A stretch of DNA of 54,431 nt, from positions 1 to 54,431 of the forward strand of contig JBFMDV010000015.1 in assembly GCA_040753875.1 (NCBI GenBank), written 5' to 3'. Source of the DNA: Candidatus Zixiibacteriota bacterium. Its GTDB lineage: Bacteria > Zixibacteria > MSB-5A5 > GN15 > FEB-12. The position numbers and the translations under genes are program-made. Below the pieces are notes generated by a model, which worked only from the letters and a program-made list of their open reading frames with translations, did not search any database and was not told the origin of the DNA. Position 1 is the first letter of the stretch. Each line of letters begins with the position of its first letter. Below are positions 17,401 through 26,127 of this stretch, piece by piece.

Positions 17401-18420
17401 GGGCGTACGGTTGTGACTGGGCGTGTTGTCGATGCCGGTGGCGGCACAGTGCCTCGTGACGGTCAACTATCGGTCGAAGTATTCGATTCTGACCGCACGA
17501 AGGTGCATCGGCTCTTGAATTCAAACGGCAGCGTTCAGCAGGAGGTAAGCTACTCGCTGACCGGCCCGACCATCTTCCGCGGCACTGCCTCGATACAAGC
17601 GGGCCAGTTCCAGTTTGCATTCATGTCGCCGCTTGATATCGGCTATGGCGGCGTCGGCGCCCGCATCACCGTCTACGGTGTGCTTGATTCCATCGATGCC
17701 GCCGGTCTGGTTGATTCCCTGCCCGTCGCATCGACTATCGCAACAACCACGGACTCAACCGGCCCGACGATCCGCTACACTGTGGGCACACGTGCAAATC
17801 TGGTTGATGGGACCGAAGTCACTCCCGATGAGCATCTGAAGATAACACTAAGCGATTCCTCCGGTATCAATCTGTCCGGGGCACTTGGTCACGGCATAAC
17901 GCTGGAGATCGATAATCGCCCGGAGAATGCCGTGAACGTCACGGATCTGTTTTCTTTTGATATTGGTGATTACGTGACAGGATCGCTGGATTATGGTCTG
18001 GCCGATCTGGCCGCGGGGGAGCACAGCTTCAAACTGAAAGCTTGGGATAACGCCAATAATTCGTCGACCGCAGAATTCTCGCTCAAAGTTGTCTCGACCT
18101 CAACTCTCGCCATACAAGAGCTACTGAACGTACCGAACCCGATGAGAGAGAGGACGACCTTCTATTTTGAGCTGACCCGGCCGGTACGCCAGTTCGACCT
18201 GGACATTTTTACGCTCTCCGGGCGGAAAATCCGGACCTATTCGGCTTATGACCTGGGTGCCGATAATTATCCTAACGGTCAGACAACCTTTGACTGGGAT
18301 GGCCGTGACGCCGATGGTGATCGGGTCGCGACCGGAGTATACATATATAGGGCAACGGCCATGCCGCTGCAGGACGGTGACACCGTCGAATCATTCGGAA
18401 AAGTAGTAGTTGTGAACTAA
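14473..18420 (+). CDS. porU: PorU-like C25 (gingipain-family) peptidase, type IX secretion sortase
   Basis: By homology it is the outer-membrane cysteine protease that cuts C-terminal sorting domains from type IX cargo and joins the cargo to lipopolysaccharide. The catalytic dyad is visible: NYVGHGNPDVW (H827) and FAASCAIGFF (C861), 34 residues apart, against 33 in gingipains. A long N-terminal beta region precedes the C25 domain (about 580-960). The last 100 residues (NVPNPMRERTTFYFELTRP ... GVYIYRA) form a FlgD/sorting-type Ig domain. The signal peptide ends near residue 49. The only start in frame is TTG at 14473, directly after an in-frame TAG, with AAAAGG upstream. The length of 1315 aa fits PorU. 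The next gene is PorV-like, as in Porphyromonas. A plain C25 cargo protease is the alternative. Confidence 0.82.
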   Translation: MKLRFVGAISISVPRGDKSLQSATGRRARVAGITAFALLALPLVVAAAPQNVRVENSSDQSISFVVHNSTDLGGLVRAQNTDSSTTYIRIIQIGIPFGSSVRILRAEGRMLEPVAVSMSSGATRLSNLEPLVSLLPPLTVRGRQIVTVRIAPMYGDAVYREVAVDLAFERPGALPEGVPQVDPQFDRIFKSVLINYDQFRNWPVPERDAAKLAPSAGPFTATGTWYKLIVNQTGLCRITGSQLQSAGLSLANLRSDSIRLFNGGGLPVEMRNERPRPTFDEIAITVDDGGDGLFGIGDQITFFAEGANRWLYYADSLPRWNNNPYDSKNVYWLATSGSFTGASIRMGSIDGTPTTGGDPTYSNYRRYQHVEQDNLLLVDGDGHINNYYLWYWTDSTRLSFFVDGTGIQVGDTALITLDGRTGSPYMSLRVNSTLAQAFNLNGLNCQFTSQALVDGLNSISVNLSPNSSTYKPYFNFLEMSYRSRLEPQNDRLDFAMLGYDGTGNLAIQDNFSAIPLVFLVDDPRRPIQITGATHVGGTLTFSAQLALTAVNRFYVATASTAAAPLSITRVSPTDMYADLSQTDLFVIAPRSLTAAMSDYVDYRRGGGRSVKTVALEDIFDNFSFGLTDPTAVRDYLKYAYQSFPSPAPSAVLLVGDANFDYLDRLRTGQANLMPSYINPIENVSLGNSYGDDNYVFFGVYGLLDSDTSYLRADRGYDMMIARWPVKNAAEIGVMTQKIKQYESPSDLGFWRDDITLVADDEFGNFNNETFHTTQTEDLSRAHIPALLTRQKIYLWDYPFVNRFKPAVNDAIVKAINDGTLLVNYVGHGNPDVWAHERVFTRTGDLPRLHNTHLPLVFAASCAIGFFDDPAREAMGEDLLGMSTGGAIGVISAMRLVFSSDNSQFNRQVFDLLLYNDSLTIGEAMYGAKLIRQYAGGFPNPIQNDRSYVYFGDPYLRLGLPRLKVEFTQTPDSLMALGRTVVTGRVVDAGGGTVPRDGQLSVEVFDSDRTKVHRLLNSNGSVQQEVSYSLTGPTIFRGTASIQAGQFQFAFMSPLDIGYGGVGARITVYGVLDSIDAAGLVDSLPVASTIATTTDSTGPTIRYTVGTRANLVDGTEVTPDEHLKITLSDSSGINLSGALGHGITLEIDNRPENAVNVTDLFSFDIGDYVTGSLDYGLADLAAGEHSFKLKAWDNANNSSTAEFSLKVVSTSTLAIQELLNVPNPMRERTTFYFELTRPVRQFDLDIFTLSGRKIRTYSAYDLGADNYPNGQTTFDWDGRDADGDRVATGVYIYRATAMPLQDGDTVESFGKVVVVN

Positions 18421-18439
18421 TATGACCGGGAGACACTTC

Positions 18440-21049
18440 ATGAGAGTCAAACTCGCCGTACTCATCTCCGTAGCTTTCCTCCTCGTACTGGGAACCGCCG
18501 CCGAGAGTTTCGCCAACATCTCGCAGGCCGCCGCGCTGTTCCTTCGCATTTCCTCCAGCGCCCGTGCTGCCGGTATGGGAGATGCCTTCGTGGCGGTAGC
18601 CGATGATGCCACGGCTGTCCACTGGAATCCGGCCGGCTTGGGTGCCTATCCGCTGGCTGATACCTGGATCGAGATGGGGATCCGTTCGGACCTCCGTCCG
18701 TTAAAGGGTGTCGCAGTTCTCAAGACCCGAGGCGGCGGCAACTATCAGGCATACGACGTCTGGGCGATTACGTCCAAAGGGCTGTATCGTTTCGACAACA
18801 AGCGCTGGCATGAAGGGGAGCTGTTTGAAACCCGGACCGACCAGACAGCCGAGAAGATAGTCTCTCAGTACTTCAATGTAACGGATCAGGACAAGCTGAA
18901 TGTCATGATCGATAAAGTGGCACGCGCGAACAACAAGGGATCTTACGAGAGCTTGGTCGAGTTGCGCGATAAAGTGCTGGCCGCTGCGCCTTCCGACTAC
19001 AGCGGCATGGCCGCACTGCAGTCGGCCATCGATTCGATGCTCACGGCGTATCGGCAGTGTCGCTTGAATTGGGACGAAGTAAGCCAGGCCCAGGAGTTGT
19101 TCGCTTCCGGTATGAAGGACAGTTCGCTGAGCGAGCGCGAGATTGACCGAATCAGCTTCGCCTGCGAGCACGCCAAGACTCGCTTCATCCCCGAAGAATT
19201 GACGCTCCCTTACGCCACGACTTTTACCGGCGAGCTGACCGCAATCTCATCGACCGGAGAAATGCTGCTGGTTGGCACCACTGATGGACTGGTTAAGTAC
19301 ACCGGCAAGACATGGCAGACGCTCGCTATCGATGCCGGTTTGCCGTCCAACAACATCACCTGCCTGCAGACTGTAGGCAATAGCACTCTCGTCGGCACCG
19401 ACCAGGGACCGGCCCGTTTCAACGGATTGACAGTGGAGCCGTTTGACTCCACGGCGAATGCACCTGTCGGTATCGTGTCCGCCATCGGCGGCCGGTCCAA
19501 CGCCGACATTTACGCTGTGGTCGGCAATGACCTGTTTCATTTCGACGGCAAGGCCTGGTCGAACTGGCAGAAATATGCTGCCGTGCTCGACGATACCCCG
19601 GACACGATCGCCGATCGGTTCGGTATTTACCGCACGCCCGAGGAGCGAACGGCCTATCTGGCAAAGTTCGCCGCCATGAATCCCGCTAAGCCATCCGGTC
19701 CGGATTCCGCCGCCCCAGCGTCGGTGACCTCCTTCACGGCCGGCGACACGTTGAAGGCTCCGTATGTAGCTGAGTTAAAATCGAAAGTAAACGCCATCTA
19801 TGTCGGTTTAGACAAGTCGCTCTGGCTCGGGACCGAGCATGGCGTCTTCTATTTCGAGCAGAATCGGTGGGTTACTCCCGGGTACAGGACCGATACGCTC
19901 AAACAGGATCAGTCTCTGTCTGCCCTCATCGAAAACCGTCAGGCTCGCGACAGTGTCACCGCCAATGCCTATGTAGCGGCCTTGTACGTATTCAATTCCG
20001 GGCTCACTGATACGGTAAAGGCAGGAACGGCCGTGACTCTGTACCGCAATCCGACATCCGCGCCGGTGAACAACATCGGCAGCTACGGCAGCCGGCTCTA
20101 CTTTGCCGGCAGTGATGGCTTGCTCGAGTACGACGGCCAGGAGTGGGGTCGGGCGGACGTCAGAGGTCTCGGCCATGGATCATCCACCGCCACCCTGACT
20201 CACAAGAACGAACTCTGGTTTGTCGGCAGCGAGAAGATGGTGCTCAAGGGAGGCGGCCGTCCCGAGATCTCGACCATGTACGTCAAGTGGCTGCCCACTC
20301 TTTCGGACGACCTGTACTACACCAACGCCGTCTTCACAATCAATACCCAGAACTGGGGCACGTTTGGGGGCGACATCACCTTCATATCCTACGGCAAGTT
20401 TGTCCGCACCGGTTCGACCAGTCCGGAGCCGATTGGAGAATTTGAGTCTTTTGATTTCGCCGTCACCGGTGCTTACGGTACCTCGTTGACCAACCGGCTC
20501 AAAGCCGGGCTCGGCGTCAAACTCATTTATTCCAAACTGTCGGACCAGGGGGCGGGTGCCGAACAGGGAAAGGGCTCGGCAACCGGTTTCGGTGTCGATC
20601 TCGGGCTTCTGTGGCACACGACCAACCGGATGAATGTGGGTGTGGCCGTGACCAACATCGGACCGAAAATCTCGTACATCGATGCCGCGCAGGCGGACGA
20701 TCTGCCGCGCAACCTGGCCGTCGGGGTCTCTTACAAGCTCATCCAGTCCGAATACAACCGGTTGATCGTCACGACGGAAGTCAACAAGATGCTGGTTGGC
20801 CTGGACGGCAAGATCCAGCGCGAAATAAAAGAGCTTGTCATCAACAGCGGCGCCGAGTTTACTTACGCCAACCTGATCGCAGCACGGGCTGGGTATATTT
20901 ACGATGATGAAGGCAAGATCAAAGTCTGGACAGTGGGCGCCGGGTTGCACTTATTCGACCGGTTCCGCTTCGATTTCGCCTATATCCCGAGCCAGAAGGA
21001 CGCGGCTCTGAACAATATCCTGCGCCTGTCGTTCAGCGTCATGCCGTAG
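18440..21049 (+). CDS. porV: PorV-like outer-membrane protein with inserted seven-bladed propeller
   Basis: The ends are those of a PorV/FadL-family barrel: signal peptide, then SSARAAGMGDAFVAVADDAT and HWNPAGLG at the N-terminus, and from about residue 608 WLPTLSDDLYYTN, barrel strands and a C-terminal FSVMP. PorV carries type IX cargo to the PorU sortase. Ordinary PorV is about 390 aa, but this one has 869. The extra ~500 residues (about 104-607) hold seven blade-like repeats of the form GLYRFDNKRW, GLVKYTGKTW, DLFHFDGKAW, GVFYFEQNRW, GLLEYDGQEW, with a helical insert after the first. The start at 18440 has GGGAGA in front; an ATG at 18422 is possible. The neighbouring porU supports the role. 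The insertion could be a cargo or surface-ligand platform. Confidence 0.75.
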   Translation: MRVKLAVLISVAFLLVLGTAAESFANISQAAALFLRISSSARAAGMGDAFVAVADDATAVHWNPAGLGAYPLADTWIEMGIRSDLRPLKGVAVLKTRGGGNYQAYDVWAITSKGLYRFDNKRWHEGELFETRTDQTAEKIVSQYFNVTDQDKLNVMIDKVARANNKGSYESLVELRDKVLAAAPSDYSGMAALQSAIDSMLTAYRQCRLNWDEVSQAQELFASGMKDSSLSEREIDRISFACEHAKTRFIPEELTLPYATTFTGELTAISSTGEMLLVGTTDGLVKYTGKTWQTLAIDAGLPSNNITCLQTVGNSTLVGTDQGPARFNGLTVEPFDSTANAPVGIVSAIGGRSNADIYAVVGNDLFHFDGKAWSNWQKYAAVLDDTPDTIADRFGIYRTPEERTAYLAKFAAMNPAKPSGPDSAAPASVTSFTAGDTLKAPYVAELKSKVNAIYVGLDKSLWLGTEHGVFYFEQNRWVTPGYRTDTLKQDQSLSALIENRQARDSVTANAYVAALYVFNSGLTDTVKAGTAVTLYRNPTSAPVNNIGSYGSRLYFAGSDGLLEYDGQEWGRADVRGLGHGSSTATLTHKNELWFVGSEKMVLKGGGRPEISTMYVKWLPTLSDDLYYTNAVFTINTQNWGTFGGDITFISYGKFVRTGSTSPEPIGEFESFDFAVTGAYGTSLTNRLKAGLGVKLIYSKLSDQGAGAEQGKGSATGFGVDLGLLWHTTNRMNVGVAVTNIGPKISYIDAAQADDLPRNLAVGVSYKLIQSEYNRLIVTTEVNKMLVGLDGKIQREIKELVINSGAEFTYANLIAARAGYIYDDEGKIKVWTVGAGLHLFDRFRFDFAYIPSQKDAALNNILRLSFSVMP

Positions 21050-21067
21050 TCTTTTCGAAGGGATGGA

Positions 21068-24000
21068 GTGGTGACCCGAAAGAATTGGACTCTTTCGAAC
21101 ATATACATGGGTTTGATGGCTCCGGCGCTTGCCGCCGGAGTCATCGCTGCTGACGGGCTCCTGCCCGCAACACGCGTCCCGGCAGAGACAACGGGTCGTG
21201 AAAACCGGGTCGTGCATCAGTGTCTGACGCCGGAGGCAGCTCGCCGTCCGGCCTTCGATCTGCCGCGCAAATCCCCCTGGTCGCTGCCGACCCAGGCGTT
21301 GGCGGCTGATTTTGACACCACTATTCATATCCTTGTCCTGCGTTTCAATTTCCAGTACGAGAACACCGATGATCCCAACACCACCGGCCGGGGCACGATG
21401 GATTTGTCGAAGCCCAGGGCGACGGCACAGGATTCGGCGGACTACTACAACGCCGTGGGGCACTGGATCGATCCGCCGCCGCACGACAGCGAATATTTTG
21501 ATGCGCAACTCAGGGCACTCCGCACGTACTGGGAGTTTGTCTCGGATCAGAAAGTAACTCTCTCGTGGGACATCTTCCCTTCGGGCCGCGAGGTGATCTA
21601 TCAACTGCCGCAGCCGATGAACTACTACGGTCTGTGCGATTCGCCGGTTGTCGGACTAGAGCGGTTCTTTGTGGATTGCATCCAAACCGCCGATACCGAC
21701 AACGCCATTGATTTTTCGCAGTATCACGCCATCATGCTCTTCCACGCCGGCTCGGATCGACAGAACGATATCGGTTTCCCCGAAACCTGTGCCGATCTGT
21801 TCACCGGATTTATCCGGTTTGGCGATTCGATTTCCGTGGATAACGGCGCTACGTATGTGCGCGATGCCGTCATGATGCCGGAAACATCGAGTCAGGATGG
21901 TCGCGCCACCGCCTTGAACGCCGTCATGGCGCACGAATTCGGCCACCAGCTGGGACTTGTCGATCTGTACAGCACGTACAACTTCATGTCGCAGCTCGGT
22001 GATTTCGCGCTGATGGATAACAACGGCTTCGGCACCGGTATCGATTTCGGCTTTAATGTCGGCAAAGTATTCGGCGCCATTCCGATCTATGCGGAAGCCT
22101 GGTCGCGGGCGTATCTCGGATATGTTCCGGTGGTCGATTTTCGCCAGGGTTCGGACATCCGGCTGGTGGCGGCCGAGGTTGCCTCAGCCGGGATACGGAT
22201 CGCACGCGTTCCCATTTCCGAGAACGAATATTATCTCATCGAGAACCGCATCGAGGATATCGATGGTTTGCAGGCGTTTGCCCGAGTTGACTCCAACACC
22301 AATGTCATTCTCGGTCCGGCCGATGCCAGCCGCCGTCTCAACGGGGAGTACGATTTTCTCTGCCCCGGCTCCGGTATGCTCATCTACCATGTCGATGAGG
22401 GAGTGGCCGGGTTGGATTACGACAGCGACGGTCTCAACAATTTCGACGATAACGATCTCCAGTGGGACCCCAAACGGCGATTTATCAGTCTGGTCGAGGG
22501 GGATGGCGTGATCAATTTCGGCGGCAATTATCGGTCCGGCTACGGCCGGCCTGAGGATATGTATCGCGATGACCGTAACACCGCGTTCACGCCGAACACG
22601 AACCCGCAATCGATCGACAACAGCGGCAATAACACGCACGTCTATGTCACCGACATCAGGCGGGACACGATAACACTTCCGGGTCAGCGGACCCCGATCT
22701 TCCTGGACAGCGTGATGCGCTTTGACGTCGAGACCAGAGGTCTGGTGAACGGCTTTCCGGTGCGGGCCGGCTATCCCGTGTATGGACTCAACCTGGTCGC
22801 CGATGACCTTGACGGTGACGGCACTGATGAAGTTGTCGTTGCGTCCGGCCGTATGTTGTCGGCTATTACAACTGGCGGCGAGAACTTCCTCCGCAAAACG
22901 ACCGGTTGTCTGGCCTGTCCGATTTTTGAAGACACCGCCAGATCATCCACCAGCCCCGGTGTCCCATATGCGGTCCCGTTGTATTTTCTGGCTCCTGCCA
23001 CTATCACCGCCAGTCCTGTCACCGGTGATTTCGGCGCCGGTATTGCGTCGAAGTTCGTGGCTTTTGGTTATGGTCTCGGCCTTACCGGCGGGCGCGTTTT
23101 GGTGCTGACGCCGACCGACAACGACTTTGACGGTATGGCGGACCTGGCGCTTGATACTCTGGTGACGTTCGGCTTTCCTGTCGCGCTCAGCTTTGGTGAG
23201 CGACTCTGGATACTCACCGTTGACACATCCTGTGGTTCATCCGGTTCCTGCACGGGACTGCTGTACCGGCTGGACAATCTGGCGGCGCCGCTCATTCCGA
23301 TTGACACGATTCACCAGCCTGAATTTCATGGACTGTGTCGCGCAGGAGAGAATCTGCTCGTATTTGCAGGAACCTCAACCGAATCCAAGCTGTATGTCTA
23401 TGGCGATGCGATAGACTCTGTCTCGCTTGGTAGCTACTACACGCTCGGCCCGATCAGCGTGGACTTGGGCCGAGATAACAACGCGGATATTATTGTGGCC
23501 AGTACCGATGGCCGTTTTGCGGCGGTGCCGTTGGATACCTCCGGTGCGACTCCCTCGTTCGGGGTTGTCAGGAGCGTTGCTACCGGTGACCAGTTCACCG
23601 ATAATCCAATAGCCAGCGATGTCGATCTCGATGGCCTGCCGGATATTGTAATCGTTGGTCCCAACACCATATATGCCTTTGGCCATGATCTAATCCTCAA
23701 ATCCAATTTCCCAATCGCGGTCGATGATCGCTACCCGTCTACCGACATCATAGCATCTCCTGTCAGTGCTGATATCGATCGCGGTGTTGCGCCTGAGACG
23801 GTGTTTCCGACCGATGTCGGCAATCTGTATTCGTTTGGCAAATCGGACGCCGCCATTCCTTCGTCCCGCTATCTGCTGACATCCGGTTTTCCGCTTTCAG
23901 CAGGGGAGAAGGGGGCAGGTTCACCGGTGATTCTGCGTGATTCCACCGGCGGCAAGCTCGGCTTTCTGGGCGCCGATGGCTGGTTCTACTTGTGGGATGT

Positions 24001-24388
24001 CGATGCCGACAGCGTTCATAATTTCTGGCCCATGGGAGGGGTCGATCCAGAGGGCTCATACGAGTTGAAGTCTGCGCGCCTTGGCGCGCCGCAAAGTTGG
24101 CCGGACAATTACGTTGCCGAGCAGTTTTATAACTATCCCAATCCCGCAACCGATGGCCGCACGTTTTTTAGATATTTTCTTGGCGGTCCGGCTCAGAAAG
24201 TCACCTTGACCGTGTATGATCTTTCCGGCAGGGAGGTTGCATCACTGGCCGGTACGACGCAAGCCGGCGACAACGAGCAGCCCTGGGATTGCAGTAACGT
24301 TACCCCGGGTGTCTACCGTTGCCGCATCAAGGTCGATTTCGGCGGCGATGCCAAAACTGATTTTACCGACGTGGCGGTTATACGATGA
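21068..24388 (+). CDS. Secreted M6-family metalloprotease with C-terminal sorting-type domain
   Basis: This large secreted zinc protease is related to immune inhibitor A. The zinc motif AHEFGHQLGLVDLY (H289, E290, H293, D299) is the HExxHxxGxxD signature. The middle of the protein (about 570-1000) has Asp/Gly-rich segments such as DDLDGDGTDEVVVA and DVDLDGLPDIVIVG, typical of FG-GAP/VCBS-type propeller repeats. The end (YNYPNPATDGRTFFRYFLGG ... GVYRCRIKV) is a type-A-like sorting domain, so it is a plausible cargo of the PorU/PorV pair encoded just upstream. The start is GTG at 21068 (or 21071) after AGGGATGGAG. The stop overlaps the next gene by 4 bases (ATGA). Confidence 0.87.
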   Translation: MVTRKNWTLSNIYMGLMAPALAAGVIAADGLLPATRVPAETTGRENRVVHQCLTPEAARRPAFDLPRKSPWSLPTQALAADFDTTIHILVLRFNFQYENTDDPNTTGRGTMDLSKPRATAQDSADYYNAVGHWIDPPPHDSEYFDAQLRALRTYWEFVSDQKVTLSWDIFPSGREVIYQLPQPMNYYGLCDSPVVGLERFFVDCIQTADTDNAIDFSQYHAIMLFHAGSDRQNDIGFPETCADLFTGFIRFGDSISVDNGATYVRDAVMMPETSSQDGRATALNAVMAHEFGHQLGLVDLYSTYNFMSQLGDFALMDNNGFGTGIDFGFNVGKVFGAIPIYAEAWSRAYLGYVPVVDFRQGSDIRLVAAEVASAGIRIARVPISENEYYLIENRIEDIDGLQAFARVDSNTNVILGPADASRRLNGEYDFLCPGSGMLIYHVDEGVAGLDYDSDGLNNFDDNDLQWDPKRRFISLVEGDGVINFGGNYRSGYGRPEDMYRDDRNTAFTPNTNPQSIDNSGNNTHVYVTDIRRDTITLPGQRTPIFLDSVMRFDVETRGLVNGFPVRAGYPVYGLNLVADDLDGDGTDEVVVASGRMLSAITTGGENFLRKTTGCLACPIFEDTARSSTSPGVPYAVPLYFLAPATITASPVTGDFGAGIASKFVAFGYGLGLTGGRVLVLTPTDNDFDGMADLALDTLVTFGFPVALSFGERLWILTVDTSCGSSGSCTGLLYRLDNLAAPLIPIDTIHQPEFHGLCRAGENLLVFAGTSTESKLYVYGDAIDSVSLGSYYTLGPISVDLGRDNNADIIVASTDGRFAAVPLDTSGATPSFGVVRSVATGDQFTDNPIASDVDLDGLPDIVIVGPNTIYAFGHDLILKSNFPIAVDDRYPSTDIIASPVSADIDRGVAPETVFPTDVGNLYSFGKSDAAIPSSRYLLTSGFPLSAGEKGAGSPVILRDSTGGKLGFLGADGWFYLWDVDADSVHNFWPMGGVDPEGSYELKSARLGAPQSWPDNYVAEQFYNYPNPATDGRTFFRYFLGGPAQKVTLTVYDLSGREVASLAGTTQAGDNEQPWDCSNVTPGVYRCRIKVDFGGDAKTDFTDVAVIR

Positions 24389-25314
24389 AGGAGTTGTCAA
24401 TTGTGACAAAATGCAGTGTCAGCCTGTTCATAATACTGGCGAGTTCGACCATGTCCGTGGCGTCGAATTCTTCCGAGCCGCCCCAGGGAATCTCGATCCT
24501 GACAGCCGAGCACATGAGCATCAGATATTCATCGAGTCTGTCCCAATTCCAGGAAGGGCCGGCCGGAGGGGCCGGTTCCAAGTCGGATGCCGACGTTCGC
24601 GTAACCGGGCACAAGAGCCCTGCGAAGGCGTTCCTGCTGAGCGCGGCAGTTCCGGGACTCGGACAGTTCTATAACGGCAGCAAGCTCAAAGCCGCGGCGT
24701 TTTTCACCGCCGATGTCGCCGCGTGGGTACTTCACTTCAAGTGGCAGAGCGATGCCGACGATATGACGGACGCATTTAATGCCTTCAATGACGCGCACTG
24801 GAGCCGCGATACGTACGAAAACAAGTATCTGCAATGGGCGTACGGAGTGAATGACGACGAGCTGATTGACGAACAGGAGATCAGCCACCGTCTGCCGAAC
24901 ACCAAGACCCAACAATACTATGAAATGACGGGCAAATACGACCAGTTCGCCTGGGGCTGGGATGATGCCGAGTACAACGGCAACACCATCGACGATTACG
25001 GTCCGCCTCCTAATAATGATCCGCCGCTCCGGATCACCGACGCCGTCTTTGCTCCCACATCGGCCCGCCGGAATGCCTATGAGACCATGCGTCACGACGC
25101 CAACAACAAATACGATCAGGCTCGGGCGATGGTGATCGCAGCGCTGGCCAACCGGATGATATCCGGGTTCGAGGCGTTGTTTGCGGCCAAGCACCACAAT
25201 TCCCAGGCGGGCAAGAGGTCCAAAGAGTTTTCGCGGATCAGCGTTCGAACGTCGCTGAAATCGTACCACGCTCGCCGTGACACGCCTTTTGTCGGGATTG
25301 CATACAGGTTCTAA
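24385..25314 (+). CDS. DUF5683-type membrane-associated protein (309 aa)
   Basis: It has an N-terminal signal-like segment, then SPAKAFLLSAAVPGLGQFYNG (about residues 73-93), the hallmark of DUF5683 proteins common in Bacteroidetes and relatives, with a second hydrophobic stretch (AAAFFTADVAAWVLHF). An Asp/Asn/Tyr-rich middle follows, then a further hydrophobic helix (AMVIAALANRMISGFEALFA) and a C-terminal FVGIAYRF that could be a barrel-type end. The function of the family is not established. The ATGA overlap with the protease gene indicates co-translation. The next gene is a diverged paralogue. Confidence 0.78.
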   Translation: MKELSIVTKCSVSLFIILASSTMSVASNSSEPPQGISILTAEHMSIRYSSSLSQFQEGPAGGAGSKSDADVRVTGHKSPAKAFLLSAAVPGLGQFYNGSKLKAAAFFTADVAAWVLHFKWQSDADDMTDAFNAFNDAHWSRDTYENKYLQWAYGVNDDELIDEQEISHRLPNTKTQQYYEMTGKYDQFAWGWDDAEYNGNTIDDYGPPPNNDPPLRITDAVFAPTSARRNAYETMRHDANNKYDQARAMVIAALANRMISGFEALFAAKHHNSQAGKRSKEFSRISVRTSLKSYHARRDTPFVGIAYRF

Positions 25315-25315
25315 C

Positions 25316-26125
25316 ATGCGAGTCAGGCACGCCATTCGATTATTTCGTCCAGCCGCCATGGTGCTGCTTGTGACGGCATCTGCGAGCGGTTCGAACCTGG
25401 TGCGTTCCACTCCCGTCCAGGAGGCACTTCGGAGCCAGATACTGATGGGTGGGCCACCGAGCACTTCTTCGTTCGCGCTGTCCGCCGCGCCTTTCGAGGA
25501 AGAAACGAGGACGAAGTCCAACGTGCCCGGTCGCAAGCATGGCTGGAAAGCCGTTCTATTTTCGGCTGCTGTTCCCGGAGCAGGAGAGTATTATCTCGGC
25601 CACCGTGGTCGCGCCCGGATTTTCTTCACGGGCGAGGCTCTGTCCTGGATCGGCTACGTGTCGTTTCAGATGTACGGTCATTGGCGCGAAGATGATCTCA
25701 TCCGCTTTGCCCGGGAAAGGGCCAACGCACAGCTCGACGGCAAGTCCGATTTCTTCCAGGATATGGTCGGTTTCTATACCGATATTGACGAGTACAATTC
25801 ATTCGGCCGAGTAGCGGATCCGGACCGGCCGTACTTGTTCGATTCGCCGGAGAACCACTGGCGTTGGCAGAATCTTGAGGATCAGGCGGCGTATCGCGCG
25901 ATAAAAAACCGCAGTCGCGAGGCGTACCGCCGGTCCGATTTCATGATCGGCGCCATGATTGTCAATCGCCTCGTTTCTGTCATCGATGTGTTCCAGATTC
26001 TCATTCGTTCCAAACGGGGGTTCGAGGAATCCGGCTCCATGGAATCGTCCAATCGCCTTCGAGTTCAACTTGACCCCGGTTCGACCACCCGCCAGGTTGT
26101 GGTCACTGTGCCCGCACCGTTCTGA
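25316..26125 (+). CDS. Second DUF5683-type protein, paralogue of its neighbour (269 aa)
   Basis: The organisation matches the preceding gene: signal peptide (AAMVLLVTASASGS), then KAVLFSAAVPGAGEYYLGHR with its following helix (ARIFFTGEALSWIGYVSF), a Tyr/Asp-rich middle, and a late helix MIGAMIVNRLVSVIDVFQIL comparable to MVIAALANRMISGFEALFAA in the neighbour. The two arose by tandem duplication followed by strong divergence. The start at 25316 is one base after the previous stop and begins a good signal peptide; an upstream extension to 25277 would overlap the previous gene without reason. No catalytic motif. Confidence 0.75.
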   Translation: MRVRHAIRLFRPAAMVLLVTASASGSNLVRSTPVQEALRSQILMGGPPSTSSFALSAAPFEEETRTKSNVPGRKHGWKAVLFSAAVPGAGEYYLGHRGRARIFFTGEALSWIGYVSFQMYGHWREDDLIRFARERANAQLDGKSDFFQDMVGFYTDIDEYNSFGRVADPDRPYLFDSPENHWRWQNLEDQAAYRAIKNRSREAYRRSDFMIGAMIVNRLVSVIDVFQILIRSKRGFEESGSMESSNRLRVQLDPGSTTRQVVVTVPAPF

Positions 26126-26127
26126 CC

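Noticed and set aside
24529-25536. Minus-strand open frame of 335 codons opposite the DUF5683 genes
   Set aside because: The sense strand has signal peptides, ribosome sites and paralogy; the antisense frame has none.
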